Shown here in pieces: positions 32,564 to 41,375 of a stretch of DNA of 64,000 nucleotides. The first letter of the stretch is position 1; the number at the start of each line of letters is the position of its first letter. The translations under genes and the position numbers were made by a program. The notes beneath the pieces are model-generated. The model did not search any database, was not told where the DNA came from, and saw only the letters and a list, made by a program, of their open reading frames with translations. Source of the DNA: an uncultured Lachnospiraceae bacterium (GTDB taxonomy: Bacteria; Bacillota; Clostridia; Lachnospirales; Lachnospiraceae); contig CAJULA010000007.1 of assembly GCA_910587155.1 (NCBI GenBank), positions 1-64,000 of the forward strand. Reading direction: 5' to 3'.

Positions 32564-33973
32564 TTACCTGTCTTCTGACGAAAGGCTGCCGTCACGCAGC
32601 ATATCCACCAGTCTTGAAAACCCCATACTGTGTGAAGCTTTCACCAGTATGGTGGCGCCTTCCGGAAACAGCCCACCGCTCTGCATTCTCTCAAGCAGTG
32701 ATTCCAGCGTCTCGTAATACTGTACAAACGTATTGTTCAGCGTCTTGCTTTTGGCCTTGCAGCCGCCCTGGTACATAAACCGGGACCGCCTGCCCACACA
32801 TATAAGGCCGGTTATATTTTTCTGTACCGCATACGCTCCCACCTCTTTATGGAATCTGTTTTCCTTTTCCCCCAGTTCTCCCATATCTCCCAGTATGGCA
32901 ACTGTCCGTCCGTCCGCATGAGAAAGCATATCCAGTGCCGCACGCATGGACACGGGATTGGCATTATAGCAATCGTCTATCACTGTATACCCTGCCAGCG
33001 GCAATATACGACTCCGCCCGCTGATCGGTCTCACCGACGCGATCCCTTCCTGTATCTCCTGCGTTGTCATGCCAAAATATTCCCCGATTGCCGTGGCTGC
33101 CAGCGCATTGCGCACCATATGCTCTCCCGGCTGATTGACCCGGGCAGGGAAGGTTTCTGTCTTTGTGTGGATGGTTACACTGCTGCCGGACAGGCCATCA
33201 TACGATACCTGATCCGCGTAATAATCATTCCGCCGTTCCATACCATAGGTTACCGGCGGACGGTTCTTTACCCGCTCAATATTGCGCAGCATTTCATCAT
33301 CCCCGTTCACATATGCCACACCGTCATCCTGCATATATTCAAAGATCTCAGATTTCGCCTGCAGGACGCCGACTTTAGATTTGAGAAACTCCAGATGACA
33401 TTCCCCGATGTTGGTCAGTACACACACATCCGGCCGGGCCATCCGGCTCAGACGGCGCATCTCTCCGAAATGATTGATGCCCATCTCCACCACCGCAATC
33501 TCATGCTCCCTGCGGATCCGCAGCAATGTCAGCGGCACACCGACTTCATTGTTATAGTTTCCCTCCGTTTTCAGTACCCGGAATTTCCGGGACAGGACAC
33601 CGGCTATCAATTCCTTTGTGCTGGTCTTGCCCACACTGCCTGTAATTCCGATCACCCACGTCGACAATGTGCTCCTGTAATAGGCAGCCAGATCCTGAAG
33701 GGCGCGAAAGCTGTCGCTGACAAGGATGAAATTTCCCTCTCTCTCCTCTGGCAGCTTTTCACAGACCACGCACAGAGCCCCTTTCTGCAGCACCTCTTTG
33801 ATAAAATCGTGGCCGTCCACCCGTTCCCCTCTGGTGGCAATAAAACAGAAACCTGTCTGCACCAGCCGCGAATCCAGCACGACTCCTGACACTTCTCTCT
33901 GCTTATCCTCCTCTGTGCCATAATATGTGCCGCCACAGGCCTTTGTCATATGTTCCAGTGTCATATAGTCCAT
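32564..33973 (-). CDS. murF: UDP-MurNAc-tripeptide:D-Ala-D-Ala ligase
   Basis: Adds D-Ala-D-Ala to the peptidoglycan precursor. 469 residues with N-terminal Mur ligase domain (DSRLVQTGFCFIATRGERVDGHDF), ATP-binding loop TGSVGKTSTKELIAG, NYNNEVGVPLTLL and IVEMGxN-type VVEMGINHFGEM, then the C-terminal DDCYNANPVSMRAAL. All key elements are present. Nine bases downstream of ddl, which supplies its D-Ala-D-Ala substrate. Confidence 0.97.
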   Translation of the reverse strand: MDYMTLEHMTKACGGTYYGTEEDKQREVSGVVLDSRLVQTGFCFIATRGERVDGHDFIKEVLQKGALCVVCEKLPEEREGNFILVSDSFRALQDLAAYYRSTLSTWVIGITGSVGKTSTKELIAGVLSRKFRVLKTEGNYNNEVGVPLTLLRIRREHEIAVVEMGINHFGEMRRLSRMARPDVCVLTNIGECHLEFLKSKVGVLQAKSEIFEYMQDDGVAYVNGDDEMLRNIERVKNRPPVTYGMERRNDYYADQVSYDGLSGSSVTIHTKTETFPARVNQPGEHMVRNALAATAIGEYFGMTTQEIQEGIASVRPISGRSRILPLAGYTVIDDCYNANPVSMRAALDMLSHADGRTVAILGDMGELGEKENRFHKEVGAYAVQKNITGLICVGRRSRFMYQGGCKAKSKTLNNTFVQYYETLESLLERMQSGGLFPEGATILVKASHSMGFSRLVDMLRDGSLSSEDR

Positions 33974-33982
33974 CTTATATCC

Positions 33983-35017
33983 TCACTTCCGCAATGATAC
34001 TTCGATCAGGTGTTCACACAATGTCCCATAGTCCATTCCCTGTGCTGCCGCTTCCTGGGGCAGGAGTGATGTGGGTGTCATACCGGGCAATGTATTCGCT
34101 TCCAGACAGAATATCTCACCGGCTTCATTCATCATAAAATCCATACGCGCATAGGCTTTCAGACGCAGAACCCGAAATACCGCTTCCGCAGTGCTGCGCA
34201 GCCGCATCTCCGCTTCTTCCGGAATATCCGCCGGACACGTCTCCACAGTACTGCCGGCCTGATATTTATTCTTGTAATCATAGAAACCGTTAAGCGGCGC
34301 TATCTCAATGGCAGGGAGCGCTTTCCCTTCGATCACACCCACGGAAAACTCCCGGCCCCGGATATACTGTTCCACCAGCACCGTATCGTCATAAGTATAT
34401 GCTTCCCGCCTGGCCTCCTGGTAAGCAGCCGCATCTTCACATATGTAAACCCCCACACTGGAACCGCCGCTGCATACCTTCACAACACAGGGGAAGGAGA
34501 CAGCCTCCGGCTCCTGCTGTCCTCTCTTCAATGCAAAACTGGCCGGCGTGGGAATCCCATTCTGAAAAAACAGCTCTTTCGCCAGTGCTTTGTCCATCGC
34601 TATGGCACTGCTCACATAATCGCTTCCTGTATATCTGATTCCCATCAGATCAAAAGCCGCCTGGATCCTGCCGTTTTCTCCGTCCCCATGCAGCGCCATA
34701 AACACAATATCCGCCTGTCGACAGATGGAAATCACATGGGGCCCAAAGTACATGCGATCCCCGTCCGGCCGCAGTGCCCTGATCTCATCCAGATCGGGAT
34801 GTGTATTCAAAATACCCGCGGTGTCTGCGCACCAGTCCCGTCTGAGCCGAAAAATATCTTCCGCGCCTTCTCCCTCATATCCCAGAAATACATCCACCAA
34901 TACCACATTGTGGCCTTTCTCACAAAGTGCCTGATAGATCATGGAGCCGGAAGAAAGGGACACATCCCGCTCCGTGCTGATCCCGCCTGTCAGTACTACG
35001 ATTTTCATTGCTTCCAT
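33983..35017 (-). CDS. ddl: D-alanine--D-alanine ligase
   Basis: ATP-grasp enzyme forming D-Ala-D-Ala. 344 residues: N-terminal VVLTGGISTERDVSLSSG (with catalytic Glu and Ser), HGDGENGRIQ, ATP-grasp segments (VVKVCSGGSSVGV; VEQYIRGREFSVGV) and the metal-binding FCLEANTLPGMT. Upstream GGGGAG serves the ATG at 35017; an ATG at 35008 is an alternative. Pairs with murF directly downstream. Confidence 0.96.
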   Translation of the reverse strand: MEAMKIVVLTGGISTERDVSLSSGSMIYQALCEKGHNVVLVDVFLGYEGEGAEDIFRLRRDWCADTAGILNTHPDLDEIRALRPDGDRMYFGPHVISICRQADIVFMALHGDGENGRIQAAFDLMGIRYTGSDYVSSAIAMDKALAKELFFQNGIPTPASFALKRGQQEPEAVSFPCVVKVCSGGSSVGVYICEDAAAYQEARREAYTYDDTVLVEQYIRGREFSVGVIEGKALPAIEIAPLNGFYDYKNKYQAGSTVETCPADIPEEAEMRLRSTAEAVFRVLRLKAYARMDFMMNEAGEIFCLEANTLPGMTPTSLLPQEAAAQGMDYGTLCEHLIEVSLRK

Positions 35018-35083
35018 CCTATACTCTCCCCATTTTTTTGCTGGTCTGATTGATTTGATTTTCCGTACCTTTTCATTAATCTG

Positions 35084-36418
35084 TCATTCATTTGTCATTC
35101 GTTCACTGAGCACAAAAAACAGCATTGCCATCCGTGCCCCATCCTGCTTCCCTTCCTCGTCTGTGCTTATGGACGCATCCGCATCCCACCACGAGATATG
35201 GCAGATACTCTCCGGGTTACGGCCCATCAGAAAATGTAAATAGTTGTCGATCACGGTGCCATATTCATGATTGGTAATGATATGATTGACAACACAAAGC
35301 CGCCCTGCCTGCTGCAGAAGCACATCCGTCCCGCCATCCTGCCCACAGACAAGAAAAGGGTTCTGCTTCGCCAGCTCTGCGGTCTGTTCCGCCTCTTCCA
35401 TAATTTTTTTCATCAGGGCATCACACAATTCCATATCCACGGTACTTCTCGTATTCATATAGGTAACGGCAGCATAAAACTCCGCCTCAGGCAACGTGTC
35501 CTCTTTCTCCGCCGCAGCTCTCAGATAGTCCTCTGTCAGTCCCAGATACTGCCTACTGCCGGTCAGCCGGTAAAGCTCCGCCGCGGCCATGGCAATCTGA
35601 CCGTCTGATACGAACAGGCTCTGACTGGCGCTCTTCCATGCGCTCTCGGCGGCTTTCAGACATTCTTCCGCAGATTCCCCGTCCATGCTCCTGGTCAGGT
35701 ATGCATATTTGGCCAGGGCCGCTGCCTGATATATCCCGTCCTCTCCTTCCCCGGGCGCCTGCTCCGCCAGCAGATCCGCCTGTATCCTGCACAGATCGAG
35801 AAGATCGGGTATCGCATTACCGCTTTCCCTGATTCCCCTGTCATCTCCATGGATATCCGGGAACATCTCGTATGAGAGCAGCAGCCGATATAATATCAGG
35901 GCAGAATCCGTTACAAAATCCCGCTCCGCCTTGTATTCTTTTGTATCTTTGAGGCGATACAGCCCGTCGAAGGTAGATCGCAAAAGGGAGTCATACAGAT
36001 TGTCATGAATCAGAAAAGGATAAGATTCGCCATAGATGTCAGTCCTGATATAATACTTCCCTGGTCTTTCATAGGCGGAAAAATCCCCATAAGCATTATA
36101 TTCGTCGTCGTCTTCCTCATTCCCTTTCTTTTGGATGGCGCCGCTGTAAACCACATCATCTGTTTCCGCGTCCACCAGTGCAAATGTATCGGGCAGGCCG
36201 GTTCCCTGAAAGATAACAATCTTCTCTTTCTCCGGTTCATATCCCATCCGGTCCACACACGCGGCAGGCACCGCCGTCCCCGCAGATGCCGGTTCCTCAC
36301 CCTGCCGCCCCGCTTCCTGCCCCGTCTCCTGCAGGTCATATCCCGCTTCCTGTCCCTTTGCACAGCCGGACAGACAAAAAACCATACAACACAGAATGAT
36401 CAAAAACTTTTTTTCCAT
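35084..36418 (-). CDS. GH9-like lipoprotein without the catalytic motif
   Basis: Exported lipoprotein: signal peptide with lipobox LSGC, lipidated Cys19. The mature part begins with a short acidic linker, then an Ig-like cellulase N-terminal domain (VDRMGYEPEKEKIVIFQGTG). An alpha-helical region follows with GH9 traits: FPDIHGDDRGIRESGNAIPD, then LLDLCRIQADLL, and at the end HFLMGRNPESICH. The nucleophile motif of active GH9 enzymes (GGWHDAGDY) is absent: the corresponding place reads KAERDFVTDSALILYRLLLS. The acidic NEVAIDWNA-type C-terminal motif is not seen either. It is therefore probably a non-catalytic carbohydrate-binding or cell-envelope protein. Confidence 0.65.
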   Translation of the reverse strand: MEKKFLIILCCMVFCLSGCAKGQEAGYDLQETGQEAGRQGEEPASAGTAVPAACVDRMGYEPEKEKIVIFQGTGLPDTFALVDAETDDVVYSGAIQKKGNEEDDDEYNAYGDFSAYERPGKYYIRTDIYGESYPFLIHDNLYDSLLRSTFDGLYRLKDTKEYKAERDFVTDSALILYRLLLSYEMFPDIHGDDRGIRESGNAIPDLLDLCRIQADLLAEQAPGEGEDGIYQAAALAKYAYLTRSMDGESAEECLKAAESAWKSASQSLFVSDGQIAMAAAELYRLTGSRQYLGLTEDYLRAAAEKEDTLPEAEFYAAVTYMNTRSTVDMELCDALMKKIMEEAEQTAELAKQNPFLVCGQDGGTDVLLQQAGRLCVVNHIITNHEYGTVIDNYLHFLMGRNPESICHISWWDADASISTDEEGKQDGARMAMLFFVLSERMTNE

Positions 36419-36465
36419 TGTTTCAGTATACTATCTTTATCCGGTTTGGTAAACCGTCAACCTCA

Positions 36466-37668
36466 CTAAAAATGCGTATTTCGGTACACAATTTTTCCGT
36501 CGATTATAGTCATCAGCGTATTCGTGAAAGTTTCCATCGGATTGCCGTCAAAAATGGCAATGTCCGCATCTTTTCCTTCTTCCAGGGAACCCACCCGGTC
36601 AGCGGTATGACAGATTTGTGCCGCATTGATCGTAATGGCACGCAGCCCTTCCATCAAAGGCAGTCCCGCCTTCACGGCCAGTCCCGCACAGAGCGGCAGC
36701 GATGCGATAATGGAAACCGGGTGGTCGGTGGTAATCGCAACCTTCACTCCGTGGGCATGGAGCACCCCTGCCGTCTTAAAGGCCATGTTCTGTACTTCGA
36801 TCTTGCTGCGGCTGGCCAGATCAGGTCCTACAATCGCAGGAAACCCCGATGCTCTGATCTCTTCCGCTATCATATGTCCTTCGCTGCAGTGATCGAGTGT
36901 CATGGAAAGGCCAAACTCTCTGGCAATGCGTATGGCCGTAAAAATATCGTCCACCCGGTGGACATGCGCTTTCAGCGGAATCTTTCCTTCTACAACCGGC
37001 AGCCAGGCTTCATAGTGGAAATCCTCCTCAAATCCGGTTCCTCCCGCCTGCTTTTTGCTTCGATAAGCGCATGCTTTTGTCAGTTCTTCCCGCAGCATGG
37101 CTGCAATGGCCATACGGGTGGCGGGGGATCTGTCCAGTCCGCCGTAATTTACCTTAGGATTTTCCCCAAATGCCACCTTCATGGCTGCAGGCGCCAGTAC
37201 GATCAAATCGTCGATCCGCCGGCCTTTTGTTTTCACAAAAGCGAACTGCCCGCCTACGACGTTGGAGCTCCCCGGCCCTATCATGGCCGACGTAATTCCT
37301 GCACGCACCGCATCGTCAAAGGCGGCATCCATACTGTTAATGGCATCCAGTGCCCGCAGCTGCGGTGTGATCGGGTCTACCACCTCATTACAGTCATCCC
37401 CTTCCGCTCCCTTCTTCTCTTCCGTAATCCCCATATGGCAGTGCGCTTCTATGATACCCGGCATCACCCAACTGCCGCCGGCATCAATATACACATCCTC
37501 TTCCTGCTTCTCCCCGGGACGGCGCCTTTCGCTGCTCAGGTCCTGACAGGAAAATCCCGTTCCGACACGCACGATCTTTCCGCCTTCAACCGCCACACAC
37601 CCACGCTCCACGACTTCCGGCATTTCAGATGCCATCGGGTAAAGTGTCGCATTCACAATAAAAAGCAT
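36466..37668 (-). CDS. Amidohydrolase of the imidazolonepropionase-like group
   Basis: 400 residues from the ATG at 37668 (GAGGTGATAGT upstream). Metal-dependent TIM-barrel hydrolase: strand-1 HxH in GIIEAHCHMGI, later His residues in KAHVHRVDDI and LDHCSEGHMI, and catalytic Asp in ITTDHPVS. The C-terminal ADIAIFDGNPMETFTNTLM, then IDGKIVYR is the usual beta-sandwich closure. Similar proteins are annotated as amidohydrolases of unknown substrate. The aspartate/histidine set seems complete, so it is likely active. It follows the GIY-YIG gene by about 80 bp. Confidence 0.85.
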   Translation of the reverse strand: MLFIVNATLYPMASEMPEVVERGCVAVEGGKIVRVGTGFSCQDLSSERRRPGEKQEEDVYIDAGGSWVMPGIIEAHCHMGITEEKKGAEGDDCNEVVDPITPQLRALDAINSMDAAFDDAVRAGITSAMIGPGSSNVVGGQFAFVKTKGRRIDDLIVLAPAAMKVAFGENPKVNYGGLDRSPATRMAIAAMLREELTKACAYRSKKQAGGTGFEEDFHYEAWLPVVEGKIPLKAHVHRVDDIFTAIRIAREFGLSMTLDHCSEGHMIAEEIRASGFPAIVGPDLASRSKIEVQNMAFKTAGVLHAHGVKVAITTDHPVSIIASLPLCAGLAVKAGLPLMEGLRAITINAAQICHTADRVGSLEEGKDADIAIFDGNPMETFTNTLMTIIDGKIVYRNTHF

Positions 37669-37746
37669 ACTATCACCTCTCTTGTCAGTGAAATAGTATG
37701 CTTCCTTTTCTTTTTCCTTATACATGTCCCCGATGCCGGACACGCA

Positions 37747-38013
37747 TCATCCCCATGTTTTGTCAGGGCCTCTGCCGCCTATCAGCGCCAGTTTCTGCTT
37801 TCTTGTATACCGCTTGACTTCATACTCCCGGCGCATGGCATCCCTGCGGGTGGCAAAGGTCTCATAATAGACCAGTCTTACCGGTCTGCGGCTCTTTGTA
37901 TATTTTGCGCCTTTACCGGCATTGTGGGCCCGTATCCGGGCTTCCAGGTCATTGGTCCAGCCTGTGTACAGACTTTTATCACTGCATTCCACCATATAGG
38001 TATAACATGTCAT
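37747..38013 (-). CDS. GIY-YIG nuclease superfamily protein (UPF0213/YhbQ-like)
   Basis: 88 residues, a single GIY-YIG domain: CYTYMVECSDKSLYTGWTND carries the Tyr/Tyr pair, then ARIRAHNAGKGAKYTKSRRP with the conserved Arg and RLVYYETFATRRDAMRREYE with the Glu. All are typical for the stand-alone YhbQ-like family. Function unknown, probably DNA processing. Cotranscription with the amidohydrolase downstream is possible. Confidence 0.88.
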   Translation of the reverse strand: MTCYTYMVECSDKSLYTGWTNDLEARIRAHNAGKGAKYTKSRRPVRLVYYETFATRRDAMRREYEVKRYTRKQKLALIGGRGPDKTWG

Positions 38014-38076
38014 TCGTATTTTCTATCCTGTCTCAGCGTATTTCTCACAGTCCGGACCTTGTGCCCTGTCATCAGA

Positions 38077-38970
38077 TTATTCCAGATTGCTCAGCGGATT
38101 TACCGGTCTGCCGTCCTTGGTCAGTCTGAAATAAATATTGGGACCTTCCACACTGTAATATTTTGTGGGAGAAGCCACTTTGCCGATCACATCGCCGGCA
38201 CTGACCACATCTCCCTGCAATACCATAATATCCTGTAACTGGCCATAGGTCAACTCATAACCGTTGCCAATATCCATTGTCACAGCCTGTCCGATCTCCG
38301 CATCCTCAAACACGGACAGCACCTTGCCGTCAGCGGAAGCCGTGATATTTTCCCCTTCCGCAGCCGAAATCACAATCGCCGGGCTGTATTTGTACTGCTG
38401 CAGTGTCGGAAAATACACAGTCTTGTCCATACTGTAGTTGATCAGCACATTCCCCGCCACCGGCCAGCCAAGGTTGTCTCTCTCATGAAAAGACAGTGCT
38501 CTCGCAGCCTCCATGGACGCAGTTTCCACCGCCTCTCCTGATTCACTCTCCTCCGGCTTTGCTTCTTCTGTTTCCTGTGCTTTGTCCTCTTCGCGTTCTT
38601 CCAGCACACCTTCCTGTGCGATGTCTTTGTTGGCAGTCTCATCACCGCTGCCCTGTGCTGTCACCTCATTGCCAAAAGATGCCGTCACTTCATCCGAAGA
38701 GGCTTCCTGAAAATTGGGATCATAATCCAGATCGTTTCCTTTCCCCGTATCTTCCGCTACCGGTGCCGGTTCCACCGTCTTTGCGATCTCCTTTGTCTTT
38801 TCTTCGGTCTTCTTTTCCAGGGCGCTCATATCTACCATATAACCGTCTTTTTCCGCTTCATTTTTTTCTTTTACATAAAAACCGGTCATAGTCAGAGCCG
38901 TCAGGACAAATACCGAAGAAACCAGCATAATGATTCTTTCTTTTTTCATTGTGGAACGATTTCTTCTCAT
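38077..38970 (-). CDS. spoIIQ: SpoIIQ-like protein with degenerate LytM (M23) domain
   Basis: 297 residues from the ATG at 38970 (GAGGTGATAAAC). One transmembrane helix (IIMLVSSVFVLTALTMTGFY), a long acidic spacer (about 60-150) and a C-terminal LytM fold (about 165-297). Zn ligands are missing: the HxxxD position reads KYSPAIVIS (194-202) and the HxH position reads GPNIYF (277-281). In endospore formers SpoIIQ joins SpoIIIAH between forespore and mother cell and is often non-enzymatic. The adjacent upstream spoIID fits the common clostridial pair. I infer the name from layout and neighbour; it could also be another M23-like envelope protein. Confidence 0.7.
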   Translation of the reverse strand: MRRNRSTMKKERIIMLVSSVFVLTALTMTGFYVKEKNEAEKDGYMVDMSALEKKTEEKTKEIAKTVEPAPVAEDTGKGNDLDYDPNFQEASSDEVTASFGNEVTAQGSGDETANKDIAQEGVLEEREEDKAQETEEAKPEESESGEAVETASMEAARALSFHERDNLGWPVAGNVLINYSMDKTVYFPTLQQYKYSPAIVISAAEGENITASADGKVLSVFEDAEIGQAVTMDIGNGYELTYGQLQDIMVLQGDVVSAGDVIGKVASPTKYYSVEGPNIYFRLTKDGRPVNPLSNLE

Positions 38971-39015
38971 GTTTATCACCTCATCCCCAGTCTTACCAGT
39001 TCCGGCAGCTTTTAT

Positions 39016-40008
39016 TCAATTTTTCATGATTTCACAAGCCGGGAAAAAATAGGTCAGAATCTCCCGATACGCCTTCCCCTCTTTTGCCATCGCATTGGCC
39101 GTATACTGGCTCATGCCCAGTCCGTGACCGATTCCTTTCGTGATCAGCCAGATACTGTCTCCGTCTTTTTCCATCGTAAAACAGGAGGAGGCAAGACCCG
39201 CCCGTTCACGGAATACTTCTCCCGGAATCTCTTTTTCCTTCCATACCAGTGCTGTCACATAGCCCGCACTGTCTGTCAAAAAGGCCGTCTCTTCCCACGA
39301 CACACTGCTCTCCGCGCCAAACAGCTCACCCAGCATCTCTTCCAGCTCGCCTTCCCCCATCTTTACCTCCTGTTCATACTGCGGCGCAAAGATATCTTCC
39401 TGGCAGGAAACGGATTCCAGATACGGCGTTTCCTGATCCTGCCACACTTCTCCGGCCTGCCTGGTTTTCCCGCTGCTGAGCGGGAAAAAGGGCAGTTCCA
39501 CTACAGTTCCTTCATACAGTAAGATCTGCCCTTCCGTTTCCTTCACAGCCTCCTTCAGTCTGCCATACTGCTCCTCAAACGCACCGCCCCACTTTTCCCG
39601 CATCTCCTGAAACGTCAGACTCTCCTGCTTTAGCCTCACAGCAGTGACTGCCTCCGTCCCTTCCTGCTGCGCGGCATATATGACATTTGTCCGCAGAATC
39701 ACCGCCTGCGCACGGCACGCCTGCGGCTCAAAATCATCCGGCACACTCCCCGCCAGCGCACCGATCAGATACTCTTCCAGCGGCACTTCCTCCCGCCCGG
39801 CCATACTCTCCCGCACTACCGTATAGCGGCTCCTCCCACTGCCTTCCTCCTTCTGCTTCCCTGTCTCCTCTCCTCCGGAAAAGCTCTGGAAAAGAAGCAG
39901 TCCCACAAAAAAAAGAACTGCATATCCCCCGTATTTCTTGCCGGGTACAGTTCTTTTCTTCAATCTGAAACCTCTTGGTCTGATACTTCCTGATAGGATA
40001 CGCCTCAT
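39016..40008 (-). CDS. spoIID: Stage II sporulation protein D, catalytic Glu apparently replaced
   Basis: 330 residues from the ATG at 40008 (GCGGAGA seven bases before; the ATG at 40044 lacks a site). Basic N-terminus, one transmembrane helix (YAVLFFVGLLLFQSF), then the SpoIID/LytB domain (VPLEEYLIGALAGSVPDDFE; ACRAQAVILRT; closing GHGLGMSQYTANAMAKEG). SpoIID is a lytic transglycosylase for engulfment, but the glutamate expected in AxEMP is Ser88 here (AGSVP). A possible sigma-E -10 (CATAATAA) with a CATA-containing -35 lies about 60-90 bp upstream, with one or two bases of excess spacing. Precedes spoIIQ. Confidence 0.85.
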   Translation of the reverse strand: MRRILSGSIRPRGFRLKKRTVPGKKYGGYAVLFFVGLLLFQSFSGGEETGKQKEEGSGRSRYTVVRESMAGREEVPLEEYLIGALAGSVPDDFEPQACRAQAVILRTNVIYAAQQEGTEAVTAVRLKQESLTFQEMREKWGGAFEEQYGRLKEAVKETEGQILLYEGTVVELPFFPLSSGKTRQAGEVWQDQETPYLESVSCQEDIFAPQYEQEVKMGEGELEEMLGELFGAESSVSWEETAFLTDSAGYVTALVWKEKEIPGEVFRERAGLASSCFTMEKDGDSIWLITKGIGHGLGMSQYTANAMAKEGKAYREILTYFFPACEIMKN

Positions 40009-40130
40009 GCGAAATCTCCGCTTTCCAATCCCTGCCGGCTCCATAATGGCAGAGGAACCTTTGTCTATTATTATGCGGAAACCCGAAAGGCTTATGCATG
40101 AAAAAAATGAAATCCGTCTCTTATGTTACA

Positions 40131-41207
40131 TCACTTCGCCAAATCCACATGCTGCATGGTCCCTACGTTGCCGTTTTCATACAAAAATATCCCTGTACTG
40201 CGGATATAAGCATTGGTATGGTTATCTTCCATGGAATTCAGGGAAAAATCCGTGGACTGGTTTTGAAGGCAGATAGCCCCAATCCCTTTTTCTGAAATAT
40301 GATAGAGCTGGTCTCTGCCGTTTTCATCCTTTGTCCAGATCAGCAGTTTCTCCCAGATGGCATCGTCTTCGTCGATCCACCCGTTGCCGTCATCATCGTA
40401 CTGTGCCAGATCTGCAAACCCGTTGCCCGATCTGGGGCCGAACAGTTCATTGCCGTCGTTGATTTTACCGTCTCCGTTTTTATCAATAGCCAGATAGCCG
40501 CTCCCTGCATTAAGCTGCGATATCTGATCCAGCTTGCCGTCTCCGTCTATATCAAACAGAAACTTCTGATCGGAAACAGAGGCCACATCTCCGTCCAGGT
40601 TGATCACCAGCGGATCACACGTCTGTACGTTCCGGTACATCATCTCATAAGACTGCTCGAACGTACTCTGGAAGCTGCGGCTCATCTCCATTTCCAGATT
40701 AAAGTCTATCGTCCTGCCATCGGCAGTCACAACGCTGCCCGTCGTCTGAAAAGAGGTATACTCCTCTTCCTGGTAAGTCTCGCTGACGGATGCGGAAAGA
40801 ACGGTCGTCGTCACGGAAGCGCCATTTTCGGCCGCACTGCTCCCTGCCTCTGCCAGACGGGACGCATTTCGTTTATTGCCGCTGAAAAGATCCATCAGAA
40901 AGCGGATACACTGCTGTCTGATGCGGTTATAGGCATCCATCTCACTCCTTACTGATACTCTGTCGATTCCGGACATGGAATATTTATTCTGCATATCCAG
41001 CATGGCATCCCTCTGGCTGCCCTTTTGCGTCCTCTTATCTTCCCTGCCTGTCGACAGGCCGCCGAAGGTCAGGCTTCCTTCCCTTCCTTCCAGAAAGCCG
41101 GAATATGTACGGCTCATAAAACTTGAAGACTGTTTTCTTACAGAAGAATATCTTCTGGCGGACTCCATTCCTATTGTACTGGAATTAATTCGCAATATTA
41201 CCCCCAT
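40131..41207 (-). CDS. Hypothetical protein with EF-hand-like calcium loops
   Basis: 358 residues without signal peptide. The N-terminus (INSSTIGMESARRYSSVRKQ) is Ser/Arg-rich. A helical middle follows (RSEMDAYNRIRQQCIRFLMD), then three consecutive Asp-rich loops: DIDGDGKLDQI, DKNGDGKINDGNELFG, and DDDGNGWIDEDDAIWE. The DxDGDGxxD/NxxNELFG layout is seen in bacterial calcium-binding and RTX-associated proteins. Function unknown, and as no export signal is seen it may be released by another route or act in the cytoplasm. The ATG at 41207 has AGGGA upstream; a TTG at 41195 with GGGGG upstream is a strong alternative start. Confidence 0.68.
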   Translation of the reverse strand: MGVILRINSSTIGMESARRYSSVRKQSSSFMSRTYSGFLEGREGSLTFGGLSTGREDKRTQKGSQRDAMLDMQNKYSMSGIDRVSVRSEMDAYNRIRQQCIRFLMDLFSGNKRNASRLAEAGSSAAENGASVTTTVLSASVSETYQEEEYTSFQTTGSVVTADGRTIDFNLEMEMSRSFQSTFEQSYEMMYRNVQTCDPLVINLDGDVASVSDQKFLFDIDGDGKLDQISQLNAGSGYLAIDKNGDGKINDGNELFGPRSGNGFADLAQYDDDGNGWIDEDDAIWEKLLIWTKDENGRDQLYHISEKGIGAICLQNQSTDFSLNSMEDNHTNAYIRSTGIFLYENGNVGTMQHVDLAK

Positions 41208-41375
41208 TCCCTGATATCCCTGTCATCCATGAAAAAAGGACAGCATCTGGGTCCGGAACCTCCTGTTCCTCATCAAATACCATCCCTGGTCCATCAGTAT
41301 CGTATATTTTCCGGAGAAAGGCATTGGCCATATGCCTCCTCCGTATTTAATATATCGACTCCGCATGAAAAAACT

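Noticed and set aside
36418..38238. A 606-aa plus-strand ORF opposite the amidohydrolase and GIY-YIG genes
   Set aside because: Antisense to well-supported genes, unusual composition (His/Arg/Cys rich), no motif; shadow ORF.
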